The notes under the pieces: generated by a model
Told to the model about the DNA's origin: nothing
The model's input: only the letters and a program-made list of their open reading frames with translations
Database searches by the model: none
NCBI GenBank assembly: GCA_014529385.2
Contig: CM043950.1
Coordinates: 78,037,435-78,101,434, forward strand
Source: Adiantum capillus-veneris
Lineage: Eukaryota > Streptophyta > Polypodiopsida > Polypodiales > Pteridaceae
Reading direction: 5' to 3'
Length of the DNA: 64,000 nucleotides
Translations under genes and position numbers: made by a program
Part shown: in pieces, positions 32,662 through 44,293 of the stretch
Layout: each line of letters begins with the position of its first letter
Position numbering within the stretch: position 1 is the stretch's first letter

Positions 32662-34620
32662 TCATAAGAAAACTTTGTCACCTTGTTTGAAAATCCAATC
32701 AGATCTTTTTAAGTCGGCGTACTTCTTTTGTCGATCTTGAGTCGCTTGAATATCCCTTCGAATAGCTTTGGTTTGAGCTTCCATTTCTTCAAGCATTTTC
32801 TTTGAGGCTTCTACCCTTATAGTGGGGTCAGAAAAGTTAAGAGGTGATAAACACTCTTGACCATAAAGAGCATTAAAAGGTGTCATTCCAATACTTCTAT
32901 GAGTAGAGGAATTGTATGCATACTCTACCAAGGGTAGGTATTGAATCCACTTGCGAGGTTCTCTATTGCAGTAGGCTCTGAGGATGTCTTCAATTACATG
33001 ATTAATTCTTTCAGTTTGGCCATCAGTTTGAGGATGATAAGCAGTACTAAAACATAACTTTGTTCCAATAGCTTGAAACAATGATACCCAAAACTTTGAA
33101 GTAAACTTGGCATCACAATCATTGACAATCCTCTTGGGTAAACCATGAATTCTGAAAACCTCCTTCACAAACAAACGAGCAATATCTGAAGCTGTAAAGG
33201 TTGTCTTAACTGGGATTAAGTGAGCCACTTTAGTAAGCAAGTCGACTATGACCATGATTGAATCATAACCAGCTTGGACAGAAGGAAACCCGGTGATAAA
33301 GTCCATGCTAATACATTCCCATTTCATTTGGGGAATATCTAAATGATGTAATTTACATGGCATGTTTAGTCTCTCTGCCTTAATCCTTTGACAAGACAAA
33401 CACTGCTTGACATAGCGAAGGACATCACCCTTCATACCTTGCCAATAGTAACTTTTGCGAATTGCATTGATGGTTTTGGCATAACCTGGATGTCCTGAAG
33501 TTGGGCCATCATCTGCTTTATATAGGATAGCATTCCTTAGGGTAGACTCCTTAGGTATGCATAGTCGATTCCTATAGTAAATTTTCCCATCTTCTAAGGA
33601 ATAATGTAGAGGTTTAGGCTGATTTGATGATACCCTCTCTTCATGTAGGATACTAGCAAGCATTTGGTAATCTGCATCTCTGACAGCAGCATTCGAGACC
33701 TTTTCTAAAATAGGGTTGTTAGCCATGGAAATTGCCCCCAGAAAAGCTTTACGGATTAGGGCATCTGCCACAACATTATCCTTACCTGGTCTAAATTTAA
33801 TATAAAAATCATATTCGTGCATGAGCTCTATCCATCTCCTGTGTCTCATGTTAAGGTTAGGTTGGGTAAAAATCCACTTAAGACTCTTGTGATCTGTTAC
33901 CAATTGGAATTTGCGTCCCAATAGATAATGTCTCCATAGCTTGAGAGCGTGAATAACTGCTAGCAATTCTAAATCATGTGTAGCATAATTCACTTCATGA
34001 ATCCTAAGCTTCCGAGAAGTATAAGCTACAAGCCTTCCTTCTTGAGTAGGGACTCCTCCTAATGCAAGGTTACTAGCATCTGTGATCACCTCGAATTCTT
34101 GGGTGAAATCTGGAAGTTTTAAGAGAGGTTCTGAAGCAAGATACTCCTTAAGCTGTTTGAAGAAAGATTCATGTTTTCCTTCCCAAAGTATCGTAGCTCC
34201 TTTCTTTAGAAAGTCGGTTAGTGGTGCAGCTTTAAGAGCATAGTCCTTTACAAAGATCCTGTACCACCCTGTGATACCTAAGAACCCTCTGACTTCGGTT
34301 TGGGAAGTGGGTTGAAGCCATTCCACAATATCTTTGACTTTTTCAGGGTCAACAGAGACTCCTTCAGGTGAAATGATAAACCCTAAGTAACAGACCTTAG
34401 GGGTAAAGAAGGTACATTTTCTTTTCTTTGCATACAGCTTATTTCGGTGTAAAAGCTCTAACACTTTCCTAACATGTCCTTCATGCTCTTCCTCTGATTT
34501 GAAATAAATTAAGGTATCGTCAAAGAATACTAGGAAAAAATTGTCCAAGAATTCTCTAAAGATATCGTGCATCAGACGATTGAAAGTTGCAGGAGCATTC
34601 GTAAGTCCGAAAGCCATCAC
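32662..34620 (-). pseudogene. Pol: RT palm, RNase H, integrase
   Basis: A 652-codon open stretch. RT: MAFGLTNAPATFNRLM and LVFFDDTLIYF (catalytic F-x-D-D). RNase H: TDASNLALGG, HDLELLAVIHAL and TDHKSLKWI give the acidic residues. Integrase: zinc finger with H at PTSGHPGYAKT and CLSCQ, first Asp in WECISMDFITGFP, second in IVNDCDAKFTSKFW, Glu in YHPQTDGQTERIN. All visible catalytic residues of the three enzymes are kept, so apart from stop codons decay is light. It ends at a TGA; the frame continues into the chromodomain. Confidence 0.95.
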
Positions 34621-34677
34621 TGTAAATTTGTAATGACCATAACGAGTGTTGAAAGCTGGTTTGGAGATATCAGCCTC

Positions 34678-35070
34678 CTAGATTCGAATTTGATGATAGC
34701 CAGATCGAAGATCGATCTTTGTGAATATTTTGGCTCCATGTAATCTGTCCAGCATCTCATCAATAAGAGGAATTGGATATTTATTATTGATGGTAACCTG
34801 ATTTAAGCCCCTATAATCTATGCAAAGTCGAAGAGAGCCATCCTTTTTCTTTTGAAAGAGAACAGGTGCACCCCATGGAGATGTACTAGGTCGGATAAAC
34901 CCTTGCTCAATCAACTGTTTGAGCTGCTCCTTGAGTTCTATAGCCTCTGGACGTGGAATCTTGTACAGCGCTCTTGAGACTGGTTCACTACCTGGAAAAA
35001 TTTTGATTTCATGGTCTACCTCCCTAGGTGGTGGTAGTTCAGAAAGTTCAGCGAGGAAAACATCCGAAAA
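34678..35070 (-). pseudogene. Pol: RT fingers
   Basis: After a TAA at 35,071-35,073 the frame reads [20 protein letters not shown], then [60 protein letters not shown] and [17 protein letters not shown] motifs up to the first catalytic Asp ([10 protein letters not shown]). A TAG at 34,678 separates it from the palm. Confidence 0.95.
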
Positions 35071-35735
35071 TTATTCTAGCCACATTGGTTCAGGGCTGGA
35101 AGAAGATTTTTCTACTTTGTTTAACTTGACTACAAAAATTTGTTGACCCTTGCGTAACCCTTTCAAAAGACGATTAGCTTTGACCAAGTAAGCTTTTGGT
35201 CGTCCATTCTGGCCTTGAATAGTGACTTCTTGACCTTGGTTGTCCACAAAAGTAACACTTCCTTGGGCACAATGGATATTGGCATTATGACTGGCGAACC
35301 AATCCATTCCAAGAATTCCGTCATAGATTCCTATGGGTAAGGTTCGAAAAGTAGCAGAAGTAGAGTATTCTCCCAACTTGAAATCTATTTTTCCCACAGT
35401 GTACTGAGATAACACCTCCTTTCCATTGGCTAATTCAACTCTCATCTTTCTTGCAGGGTGTTGATTAAGTCCTAACCTCCTTAAACATTTAGGTGACAAG
35501 AAAGAATGAGTACTACCACAATGAATAAGAAGCTCAAATTTTTCACCTTGGTGATTTGCAGGTGTTTGAATGATAGCATATTGTTGTCTTGCTCTTGGGT
35601 TATCAATTGCAGCATGTAGAGTTTCTCTTTCCTCTTTTTCTTCTCCCAATGTTGGTTCTCCTATGATAGCATTGACTCTGGCAGCCATTCTGCGCCCTCG
35701 ACCTTGTCCTCCAATTCTTCCTCCACAATTTATTA
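35071..35735 (-). pseudogene. Protease region
   Basis: Retropepsin-like domain: LLIHCGSTHSFLS is the active-site loop, normally L-I-D-S-G-S-T-H-x-F. The catalytic Asp is His and the next residue Cys, which should abolish activity. GILGMDWFASHNANIHC is the conserved closing motif. It is fused in the same frame as gag and RT, with stops at about 35,733 and 35,071. Confidence 0.85.
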
Positions 35736-36525
35736 TCTAGCCTCGTCCTCTAGCTTGATTAGGTGTATTTGTTACGGAGACTCGCCTAGGACATACATTC
35801 CTGAAATGTCCTAGCTCGTTGCATTCATAGCATCTAAGATCTGCATTTTGAGCTCCATTTGCTAAAGATGCAACTATTGGATGAGTTTGGTGAACTGGGT
35901 GAACTTGCCTTTGGTTTCACATCATAGTCCGTCCTCTCCTTCCAGCATTCCTTAAATTTCCATTTCGTACCCTTTGAGAGTTTGACATCTCTTTAGCTAA
36001 GGGTTTAGCTCTTAAAAGAGCATCTTGCAAATTTACAGGCCTCATGGCTTCTAGACCAGTATTTAAAGGAACATTTAACCCTTGGCAGAAACGGGCTACT
36101 TGTTGATCTGCGGTCATTGGCGGAGCATAGTGCCTAAGAGTTACAAATTTGGAGTAGTATTCTTCCACTGTAAGATGAAACTGACGTAAGTTGAAGAATT
36201 CATTCATCTTAAGAGATTCGTGTGCAAGTGGAAGATAACGTCCTTTGATAGCATACTTAATGTCTTTCCAAGTTTGAGTGTTATGAGCTACTTGATTATC
36301 TTTGCAGTGTTGTTTCCAACAAAGCTTGGCATCCCCCGTGAGACGAAACATAGCCAACATTGCTTGGTTATCGGTAGTAGTACCAGCAGCAGCAAAATAA
36401 ACCTCCATCTCTTCGAGCCACACTTCTGCATTGCGCTCAACTAGGGCTCCTTCCCCTTTGAAAGAGGGACGTTTAGCTTGCTTGAGAAGTAGTTTTTTCT
36501 CTTGAAGACATGTGTACACCGCACT
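35736..36525 (-). pseudogene. Gag, capsid and zinc knuckle (proposed exon 2)
   Basis: The capsid-like retrotrans_gag segment contains WLEEMEVYFAAAGTTTDNQA, DAKLCWKQH, and MNEFFNLRQFHLTVEEYYSK. Past a TGA at 35,917 the zinc knuckle CYECNELGHFRNVC (a perfect CCHC) lies at about 35,790-35,840. No ATG occurs between the upstream in-frame TAA (about 36,580) and the capsid; the open frame starts effectively at a splice acceptor, TATATTGCACAG before 36,525. This supports initiation in an upstream exon within the LTR. Confidence 0.85.
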
Positions 36526-36539
36526 CTGTGCAATATAGA

Positions 36540-37323
36540 TTAAGTGAAACTTTATTGGATACTCTAACTTTAATCCACTTTAAGGCAAGACTTGATCAGA
36601 CAATAATACAAACAAAAGATAATATTAATCCAAACTTTATTTATATACACATTATTTGCTACCAAGGTTGGTAGTCTTTAGGTACAAGGATTGTAATGTC
36701 TCTATATTTTGAGTTTAGTGACTACAAAAGGATAGGCTAAAGAATCAAAATAATAAGTTTCCTTTGACCCTTGAAAGCTACGAGATACACATATGGGTCG
36801 AATCCTACCACCATGGATAACTTTTGTAACTTGGTTATAGACCCATTGAGTCTAAGATATCTTTTCTCCTCCCAAGGTAATGGTAGCATCCGGATTCTTA
36901 GTACCAAGGAAAAGATAAACTTCGATGACTTTTAACTCCTTTGCCCATCGAAGTTTCTTGAGGTTGGTATCTATACACCATATCTTGTCAGCATCGATGG
37001 TATAGATTCATCCAGAGGGACTCCAGTTGATTCCCCATCCTCTATGCACCCTTGGAATAGGTGGTGCAAACACCCTATCCAAAATCATCATCACCCTTTT
37101 TCGAAACTGATAATTTGGTGATTGGCATGCATTTTCAAACATGATGGTGAACACCTGGAATTTCTAGTAGGCTGAATAAACATTTTTCTGTACCAGGAAA
37201 GTTCAGTCTTCAATACCATATAAAAATTCAAATCAATTTTTCTAGGTTCTTCTATTATTTCAAACATTCGCATCCTTCAATATCCAAACATCAATGTAAA
37301 AATCTCCCCAAGCTTTAACCGAG
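36540..37323 (-). other. Untranslated leader of the chromodomain element
   Basis: About 800 bases between the primer site and gag. No ORF or motif is seen beyond the proposed splice acceptor. Confidence 0.6.
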
Positions 37324-37335
37324 GCTCTAATACCA
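37324..37335 (-). other. Primer-binding site of the chromodomain element
   Basis: TGGTATTAGAGC on the minus strand, one base after the 5' LTR end. One mismatch from the initiator tRNA-Met complement. Confidence 0.85.
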
Positions 37336-38427
37336 CTGTGAGGTCCCTGTCCCTTTTTGAGAGGAGCGGAGTACCTTTGATAGGTCTCCAATCCTGAAAA
37401 ATAAAAACCAACGGACATTTCCTTAGCTACTACGTAGCCACGGGCATGAACCGTTAGTGAAGGATTGGTCATATCTCGCTATGGCGGAGCATGACCACCA
37501 TAATCGGACCCTATCTATAAACTATCTATAATCAATTATACCTAAAAGTATAAATCTTAGAGTGACCAACCTGTGCGCTTTTTTCCCCATGTTTCAGAAG
37601 CAGAGCCGCCAAGGTTTGTCTCTTTTCAGATTTATGACTTAAAAACAACAATTTCTAGCGTTGGAAAGTTACCCGACTCATCGGGTCCACCCGTCCATAG
37701 AATGATACGATCGGGCTATCATTCTCCCACTTTCCACACCACACTCACCCTTCTTTTGTTATCTAATTACTCCCACACTATTTAAACATACATGTTCCTT
37801 TACTTTATTTATGATACTGGTTCATTAAAACAGCCCTTCAAACAGTATTACAAACAATAGTCAAACAAGAAGTCGTCCAATTTTAAACCAACAACCCTTG
37901 GATTAGGTTCACTCAAGAATCTCTATTGGCGCTATTATGTCCGATCGGTATATACATTATTTATAAAAACCCTTGTCCTCATGAGCGTCCCATACCGCTC
38001 GACAAGTACTCGTTGTGCTAATCTGGACGTACTCCCGCCACAGCAAGAACGGTGCCAATCTGGGCGTCATCCTCCAACCACGGCAAAACAAAACTGTAGT
38101 ATCCAACTGGGCTAATCTGGGTGTACTCTCACCACAGCATCAACGTTGCCATCCTGGGCGTCATCTCACGCCTCGGCAACTGCCACATAATGTCAACGCT
38201 AATAAGTAGAGAGACTTGAGAGAAACCATACCGAAGGTTTTGGACAAACATTCTTTCCTATAGCAACCAGTTTAACCAGACAATCTTTCCTACTTGTCAA
38301 ACATATGCTGAGTTTCTTGGGGTTAAGCCCTGTGGTTTGTGTTTGTGTTTTCTTTTCATAAGGTAAATATTATATTTCTATGGTCTTGCATATGCAATGA
38401 TGCATAACTTGAAACTGCAATACTAAC

Positions 38428-38550
38428 CTGTACCATAGCTCCGATTGGTCCCATTGGTGGAGAAATAGCATGTTCCGCAGGGGTTCCACCATTACTTGTA
38501 CCAGCTTCATGATCATTAGCGCCTTGGGTTCGAGCACGCTTTGGAGCCAT
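38428..38550 (-). CDS. LTR-borne short coding exon, proposed Gag N-terminus
   Basis: An ATG at 38,550 opens MAPKRARTQGANDHEAGTSN and runs 41 codons to MVQ, where CAG|GTTAGT forms a good donor. It lies about 1.07 kb downstream of the TATA box on the transcribed strand. Basic at the start, then Gly/Ser/Pro-rich, it looks like a flexible N-terminal tail. It is open in all three LTR copies, which differ by about three to five residues. Joined at the acceptor 36,525 it is in frame with gag. If unspliced it would instead encode a peptide of about 64 residues. Confidence 0.55.
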
Positions 38551-38989
38551 TTTTTTTTACTACACTTATGTTATACACTTAGAACTTTAAATTGGTCAAT
38601 TTCCCTAGTAATCTCTTGTTTCCAAAGAGAGTCTGTAATTTGAACCCTCGTCAACTCGGATTCACACTTAGTGTTGTTGTTCTATATCTAATTTATATAC
38701 ATAAAATATTTGCTAATCATAATTAATAAAAAATTAAGTGTGTAAACTACGAGTGAAAGTTTAGGACTGCATTACTTTTATGCATGACATTTCTAATCCA
38801 ATTCTAACTTCCATTTCTATACTTCAACTAAATCAATTTTTAGTATTATTCAAAATTCTACTTAGTCTTATTGACAATAAAATTGTTGAATGAGAATTTC
38901 ATCATGTATAATAAGAATATGATAAGTTCTCTTATGTATTAACTATACATAAGTTAATAGTGAAGATGCACTAACTAAAGAGAGTAGGT

Positions 38990-39455
38990 ATACTTAGAGA
39001 GATTAGAGTAAGAGAAAACATACACACATATCTTTTCTAAAGTTAATTGAATCGTACTATCCATTAGAAAGATTAGAGTAAAAGAGAACACACACACATC
39101 CTTTTCTAAAGCTAGTTGAATCTCACCAATCTTTTAGAGAGATTAGAGTAAAAGATAGCACACACACACACACACACACATATCCTTCTTAAAGCTAATT
39201 GAATCTTACTAATCTATTAGAAGATTAGAGTAAAAGATAGCACACTCACACACATAGCTAATTGAATCTTACTAATCTATTAGAGAGATTAGAGTAAGAG
39301 ATAGCACACACACACACACACATAGCTAATTGAATCTTACTACTCTATTAGAGAGATTAGAGTAAGAGATAGCACACACACACATATAGCTGATTGAATC
39401 TTACTAATCTATTAGAGAAATTAGAGTAAGAGATAGCACACATACACACATATCC
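38990..39455. repeat. Tandem repeat block in the right LTR
   Basis: Same seven-unit structure as the left LTR block, with different (AC)n lengths. On the element's strand it lies between the TATA box and the short ORF, so it would be transcribed. Confidence 0.85.
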
Positions 39456-39617
39456 TTCTTAAAACTAATTGAATGCTCAATTAATATGCACCTTATTAGT
39501 CCACTAGAGTTTTTGCTCTCTTAGTGGTTTGTGGACGCCTTCTCTCTAAGAGAAGTGGCAGCACTTCGTGAGCACTATAGAGGCAATCTCTATGACTAAA
39601 GTGTCAGCATGGATGCT

Positions 39618-39627
39618 CTATTTTATA
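39618..39627 (-). promoter_or_regulatory. TATA box of the chromodomain element
   Basis: TATAAAATAG on the minus strand, upstream of the tandem block and short ORF in the 5' LTR. It is the probable core promoter. Confidence 0.65.
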
Positions 39628-40209
39628 GCAGAAAAGAAAACGTTGAACTTCTTTTCCCAAAAAAATAATAATAATAATAATTTTTTTAAAAAAAATTCCA
39701 AAAAATCATACCCGCGTTTTTGGTACCCTTTTGGCACCCATCAACTTGACCACTTTGTCATTATCATCAAAAGATAAGGCCACATAGGTCCCCCCTCATT
39801 AAGATTAGTCAAGACTAGCCTCTCCTTTTCATGTGACAGTGTGTCCCACTTTGTCCCCTCCTATTGGAGTCCAGGTGAGTCCATGTGCCTTCATTTGTCA
39901 TCCCTGTGTATTCTTTTGTCTTTATAACTATTTTATTTATTTTCTTAATGATAATTTACTTTACAGTCTTATATTAACTTTACAGTAGTAAAAGAAAATT
40001 CTACAATTAGTAAATAAGTCTTGGAATAAGTTAGTTATTGATTCATATAGTTAAACATGTCAGAATTTTGTAGCGTAGATTTTAAATTCTAGGTTTTCTC
40101 AACCTACGATTCATAATTTGAACTCGAATATCTTAAATAATGAGTGATGGTTAAAAAAATTCAAATGCGTAAAAGAACTTGTGTGAAATTTGAAAGTAGA
40201 GACCTTACA

Positions 40210-40214
40210 CAGTG
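40210..40214. repeat. 5-bp target site duplication, right
   Basis: CAGTG, matching 28,017-28,021. Confidence 0.9.
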
Positions 40215-41236
40215 CCAAAGGAGAGAACAAGCAATCACTAGGGAGAGGATTTTTATGTTGCAGACAAATCTCTCTCTGCAAAGTTCGTGGTGCTAGTCAA
40301 AGATGAAACAGTGTCAAATTCAAATGGCATGGCTACTCCATTGGTGGATGTTCCCTACATAGACCTTACTAGTCCTTGAAAGGAACAACTCTTTGCAGAG
40401 CAAGCATTGCAAAACTCTATCGACATAAGGAGTGCAGAAATCATTTTGCTATCTTTTAAAGCAATGACAATGCCCAATACCTTGATGAAGCTTCTTTCAA
40501 AGATAGTGTAAAGGTCATTGAAGCTATGTGGGCAGTTAGAAAAACCCCTCTCAGTAGTCGTGTGACATGTAGTGGCACCTCCAGCGGTGGAAAAAGATGT
40601 GGACAAAATATTGTGGCATGTAGTATAGGGACTCCTGGACCATCCTTTGAGAGGTATAGAAAACATCCAAATGGGTTACTATGACAATGGTTTTGGTTCT
40701 CTCCCATACATGTTATTCATTTCTATGTGGTGGATCATAATATAGAACCAAGGCCAGCTCCTCCAACAACAACTTGGCCAGTTGATCTAGGAACGAATCT
40801 CACTGATGAAGAAGTTGAGGTACTACTTAAAGGAGGATTTTAAGTGGAGTTAATTAGAAAGGATAGCGAGAGTGCAACAACAATGCGAACTCCTCTCAGG
40901 GGTGGAGGTGATTCTTCTTTTGCTTCCAAAAAAGCAAGTAGCAATAGTTCAATACTAAGAAATGGCATAAGAGTCAAATCTCAAACTTCCATTGCAAAGG
41001 AGGCAGCTAAGAAAATTGGCCTCGCTCTTTGTTTGAAGGTTAAGGTGATTGAAGACAAATTTGTTGTAGACAAAGGACATGAAGTCTTCAAGGTAGAGCA
41101 TCACATAGTGGATGGACATGCCTTGATGAGGTGCACATCAAGGATGAGCCCTATTGCACACGCCTTGATTTCATCGATAGGGAGTCCAATAAAAATTAGT
41201 ATTTGGCTTGCAAGCACTTGTACTTCATTTTCTTGA
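40215..41236 (+). pseudogene. Interrupted reading frame downstream of the retroelement
   Basis: From the target site the plus strand reads on in the frame of 27,893-28,021: PKERTSNH, stop, GEDFYVADKSLSAKFVVLVK, DETVSNSNGMATPLVDVPYI, stop, KEQLFAEQALQNSIDIRSAE, AMTMPNTLMKLLSKIV. After shifts an open frame at 40,844-41,236 includes SIAKEAAKKIGLALCLKVKV and HHIVDGHALMRCTSRM. Stops and shifts mark it as a pseudogene. Without introns it resembles a processed copy or part of another repeat. The family is unknown. Confidence 0.35.
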
Positions 41237-41239
41237 GAG

Positions 41240-43630
41240 TTCTTGGATTGAGACAAAATGAAAACATGTCCATTCATCAACCCATGTTAGGCATGTCTAC
41301 AATGCTCTTAGCCATGAATGCACATATTCAAACTTAGAGTAAAGCCCAAGGTTGTAAAATTTTGTGACACATTTTTTGCCATGTATTTTAGTTGGCAAAG
41401 TTGATATAGATTGGGTAGGAATTGGACTTTTGGCAAAGATGTTCTGGATTGTGTTGGTTTCTAAATCTTTTAATTTGTCTTTTTGTTAACACTAATCTTG
41501 ATGTGAATTGATTTAGGTATATACTTCTCCTTGTGTGTGTGTTTATGAAAGTTTATCTAGCAATAGTTTGATTTTACAAACTATTGAACCATACAATGGG
41601 ACTAGAGACAAATCAACGTGTATATAACCAAACCTTATGTATGCATTAGATAGCAAGTAGATAAAGTTAAAACTACAGTTGACATTTAAACTTGATACTC
41701 ACATATAGTGTATTACATGTTATTACCAAAGAATCATATATAAGGGTCATCTATCACTAATAAAAATAATTGAATAGTGGATAATCTTTTGTTATTGCTG
41801 CAGCTATCGTTGTAATCCCAAGGAAAGAATCTCTTACCACTTGCCACCATCTAAAAAATGCAAGTTTATCAGTATTGGCAATAATTGGGAAGACATGAGT
41901 CAACAACTCCCTCCCCTTGTTATTGATGTCAAGAATTATAACAAAAACTAACAACTTAACACAGATCAAGTATATGAGTCATATATTTGCATCATCTACT
42001 TCCAAGAAAAATCAAATAGAATCTCCTTTGTAATTTGGATCAACTTTCAAAAGTTTTGTCCAATGCCATCTCATCCAAGACCCTCATGCGAGGATTAAGG
42101 CCGTTTTGGAAGCATTTGAGTGTTTTCAAAGTAAAACACTAACACTAATTTCAAAAGTTATGCTTCTATTCAACAAAAAATAAGAATTAAAGAGAAGTTC
42201 CCAGTACCAAATTTACTAAAATGAGTATACTCATCTATAGTCATACACCTAACACCATAAGTGTGAAAAGGACTAGCATCAGCTGCAAAAACCCATGCTT
42301 TTTTAGCCCAAAACCATGTGTGAAAAATCTAAACAATTAACAACTAGGTTGCTCAAGATATTTGAAGTCCTGCTATAAATCCACATAAAAAGCACATCCT
42401 TTCTTATCACTATGGTTACCATCTGTGGTACTCTAAAAACATGGGTTACATTCTCAAAAAATCAAGAGATATTATGTGTCAAAGAAATGTCCATAATACT
42501 ATGTAGTTAAACCTAAGTAGTCATCCAGCTTATCAGACAATTTAGCCAGCTAGTCATCATAAAAGGACCAACAAATTGATTTTTATATGACAGATCCTAA
42601 ATTTCCAAATTATTGGTAATCGTTCAATGCCTGTACTCGAGTGTGTGATCACTATTATATATGTATCCTCATGATGTATAAGCTATGCACATTTCCATAT
42701 CTAATTATTACAATATTATCAATGTGGATATGATTTGTAGTATTGGGTGCAATCACCGCCAGACTCCATAAGAGCTGAAAAGGTAAGACAACTAGATAAT
42801 CTCATACATATGCAAGTATATCCAACTGGAAAACGATGGTACACATGCAATTGTGACTAATGTGTGTTAACCCACTACGTAAGAAGGAAAACTATGGATG
42901 GCAATCTGATGTGTGACATCAGATGAGTAGGTGTATCATCTGATGGCAATCTGATGAGTATGTGTATCATCTGATGCGTACCTATTGATAAGTACATAGT
43001 TGTAGATGGAAATCATCTATGCATGTGGTAAAGAAGCAGTAGCTCGACCATCATGAAAAGCTTAAGTACTAAGTATGTGCAAGAGCATCAACTTGAAATC
43101 CCTGAGTCAATTATCTCAAAGTCGAGATATCATATTCATTTACACTATCAACCATGATGAACATATTGTAACTTGGGTTACATATTGTATGGAGGTCACA
43201 ACAAGTCAATAATGTAATGTATTAACAACCCAGCATTGAGGGATTACCACATCAGCAAATTAAAACCATAGTTCAAGTGTTCCAAAAGCCAGATCCTAGG
43301 AACCGAGAAACATTCAAAAGTACTCTAATCTTTAAAAAAATAGATATATTGAGTAGGTGCATAAGCACCTACCTCTACATTGTCGATTAGTGTCACCAAG
43401 GTTCATATTGGTTGATATCATTTCACTTGCTTGCATGCATGAGGAAGCTCATGTGGGTGTGCGCATCAAAAGAACACGATCTTGTTAACTGAAGTTGGTA
43501 ACCATGGTGGCCCTATTTTACAAAGCAGTCCCATGAAAATTTGGGATACTTTGTATGTTTTCATGTCCTTATCTCGCAACCATGCCTATGTGTGGATGGT
43601 ATGAAGGAAGGTGTTGTATGGGAGTACAGC
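41240..43630. other. No supported gene
   Basis: AT-rich sequence with short frames only. A short local duplication around ATCTGATG(G/A)G occurs at about 42,905-42,980. No RNA gene or element edges are seen. Confidence 0.5.
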
Positions 43631-43631
43631 A

Positions 43632-43633
<2 letters not shown>

Positions 43634-43665
<32 letters not shown>

Positions 43666-43674
43666 ATGTGTGCA

Positions 43675-43713
<39 letters not shown>
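43634..43713. repeat. (GT)n microsatellite
   Basis: GT repeats interrupted by two GCATGT units and one ATGT unit. Confidence 0.95.
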
Positions 43714-43717
<4 letters not shown>

Positions 43718-43859
43718 TGCAAATGTATACGAGCAGATGGAGGCATGCCAGAGATAAAATAACACAAATCCCTAGGGGTTTGTTTCTATATATGAGCAGA
43801 GAGCCGAATAAGTTATAGCGCGATCCAGGAGCAGATCAAGTGCATCATGTGCCAACAAT

Positions 43860-44293
43860 AGTGAAAGGACTGCATACATAAGCTGTAAAGTGTGAGCTTT
43901 GTCCTAAAGTGTGAGTCAAGGAGAGGAGAGTGTATTTATCCCACATACTGTGGAGCAAGGCTGTAGAGCTACTTAAAGCTCATTTCTTGAATCAATAAAC
44001 CACAACTCATTTTGCACTACATGCTTGTCTATGGTGAGCTTGTGCTAAGCTAAGTCAATACTCAAGATTGTGTTTATGAGTCCAAGATAATCTATCTTGG
44101 AACCTAATTCACTTGAGTGAAAATCTTGCTTACACACACTCACACACTTGCACCATGTTTCTCTTTCATCCACCATAGCTAGCACAATCCAAATCCTAAC
44201 ATTTGGATCGTGCTATGGTGTGCTAGCTAGGATTTTAATTATGCATTAGTGTGTGTTAATCATTAGCATCTCCATTAGATTGATTTTCACTTC
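43860..44293 (+). repeat. Copia LTR tail, first copy of a duplicated end
   Basis: 44,174-44,293 matches 47,278-47,397 (AATCCTAACATTTGG, GCTAGCTAGGATTTT, ATGCATTAGTGTGTGTTAAT). The second copy carries an intact primer site, so this is the end of a Copia-type LTR plus its leader. The solo LTR at 44,294 is inserted in it. Confidence 0.55.
44289..44293. repeat. 5-bp target site duplication of the solo LTR
   Basis: ACTTC before 44,294, repeated at 47,157-47,161. Confidence 0.9.

Larger units (their letters stand above)
36526..38427 (-). other. Proposed 1.9-kb intron of the gag transcript
   Basis: The donor CAG|GTTAGT ends the LTR ORF (38,428) and the acceptor TATTGCACAG| precedes gag (36,525). 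Both junctions are phase 0, so the two frames join without a shift. The intron spans the rest of the LTR, the primer site and the leader. This is inference from sequence only. Confidence 0.45.
28022..40209 (-). mobile_element. Full-length chromodomain Ty3/Gypsy retrotransposon
   Basis: It has two LTRs of about 2.9 kb (28,022-30,911 and 37,337-40,209), both TG...CA bounded apart from one mutated end, and flanking CAGTG duplications. On the minus strand the order is LTR, primer site, gag, protease, RT, RNase H, integrase, chromodomain, polypurine tract, LTR: a chromovirus. Gag and pol lie in one frame with about five in-frame stops at roughly 35,917, 35,733, 35,071, 34,678 and 32,662 and no frameshift seen. 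A TTAA-flanked DNA element sits at 30,973-32,293. The LTR is long for the family and carries a conserved short ORF. Confidence 0.95.
37337..40209 (-). repeat. 5' LTR of the chromodomain element
   Basis: 2,873 bp, TGTAAGG...CTCACA on the minus strand. From start: U3 of about 580 bp, TATA box, tandem repeat block, short ORF with donor, then U5 to the primer site. It differs from the 3' LTR by scattered substitutions and small indels, including (AC)n lengths. Confidence 0.95.

Noticed and set aside
43561-43767. Thr-His-repeat ORF at the GT tract
   Set aside because: Artefact of the microsatellite.
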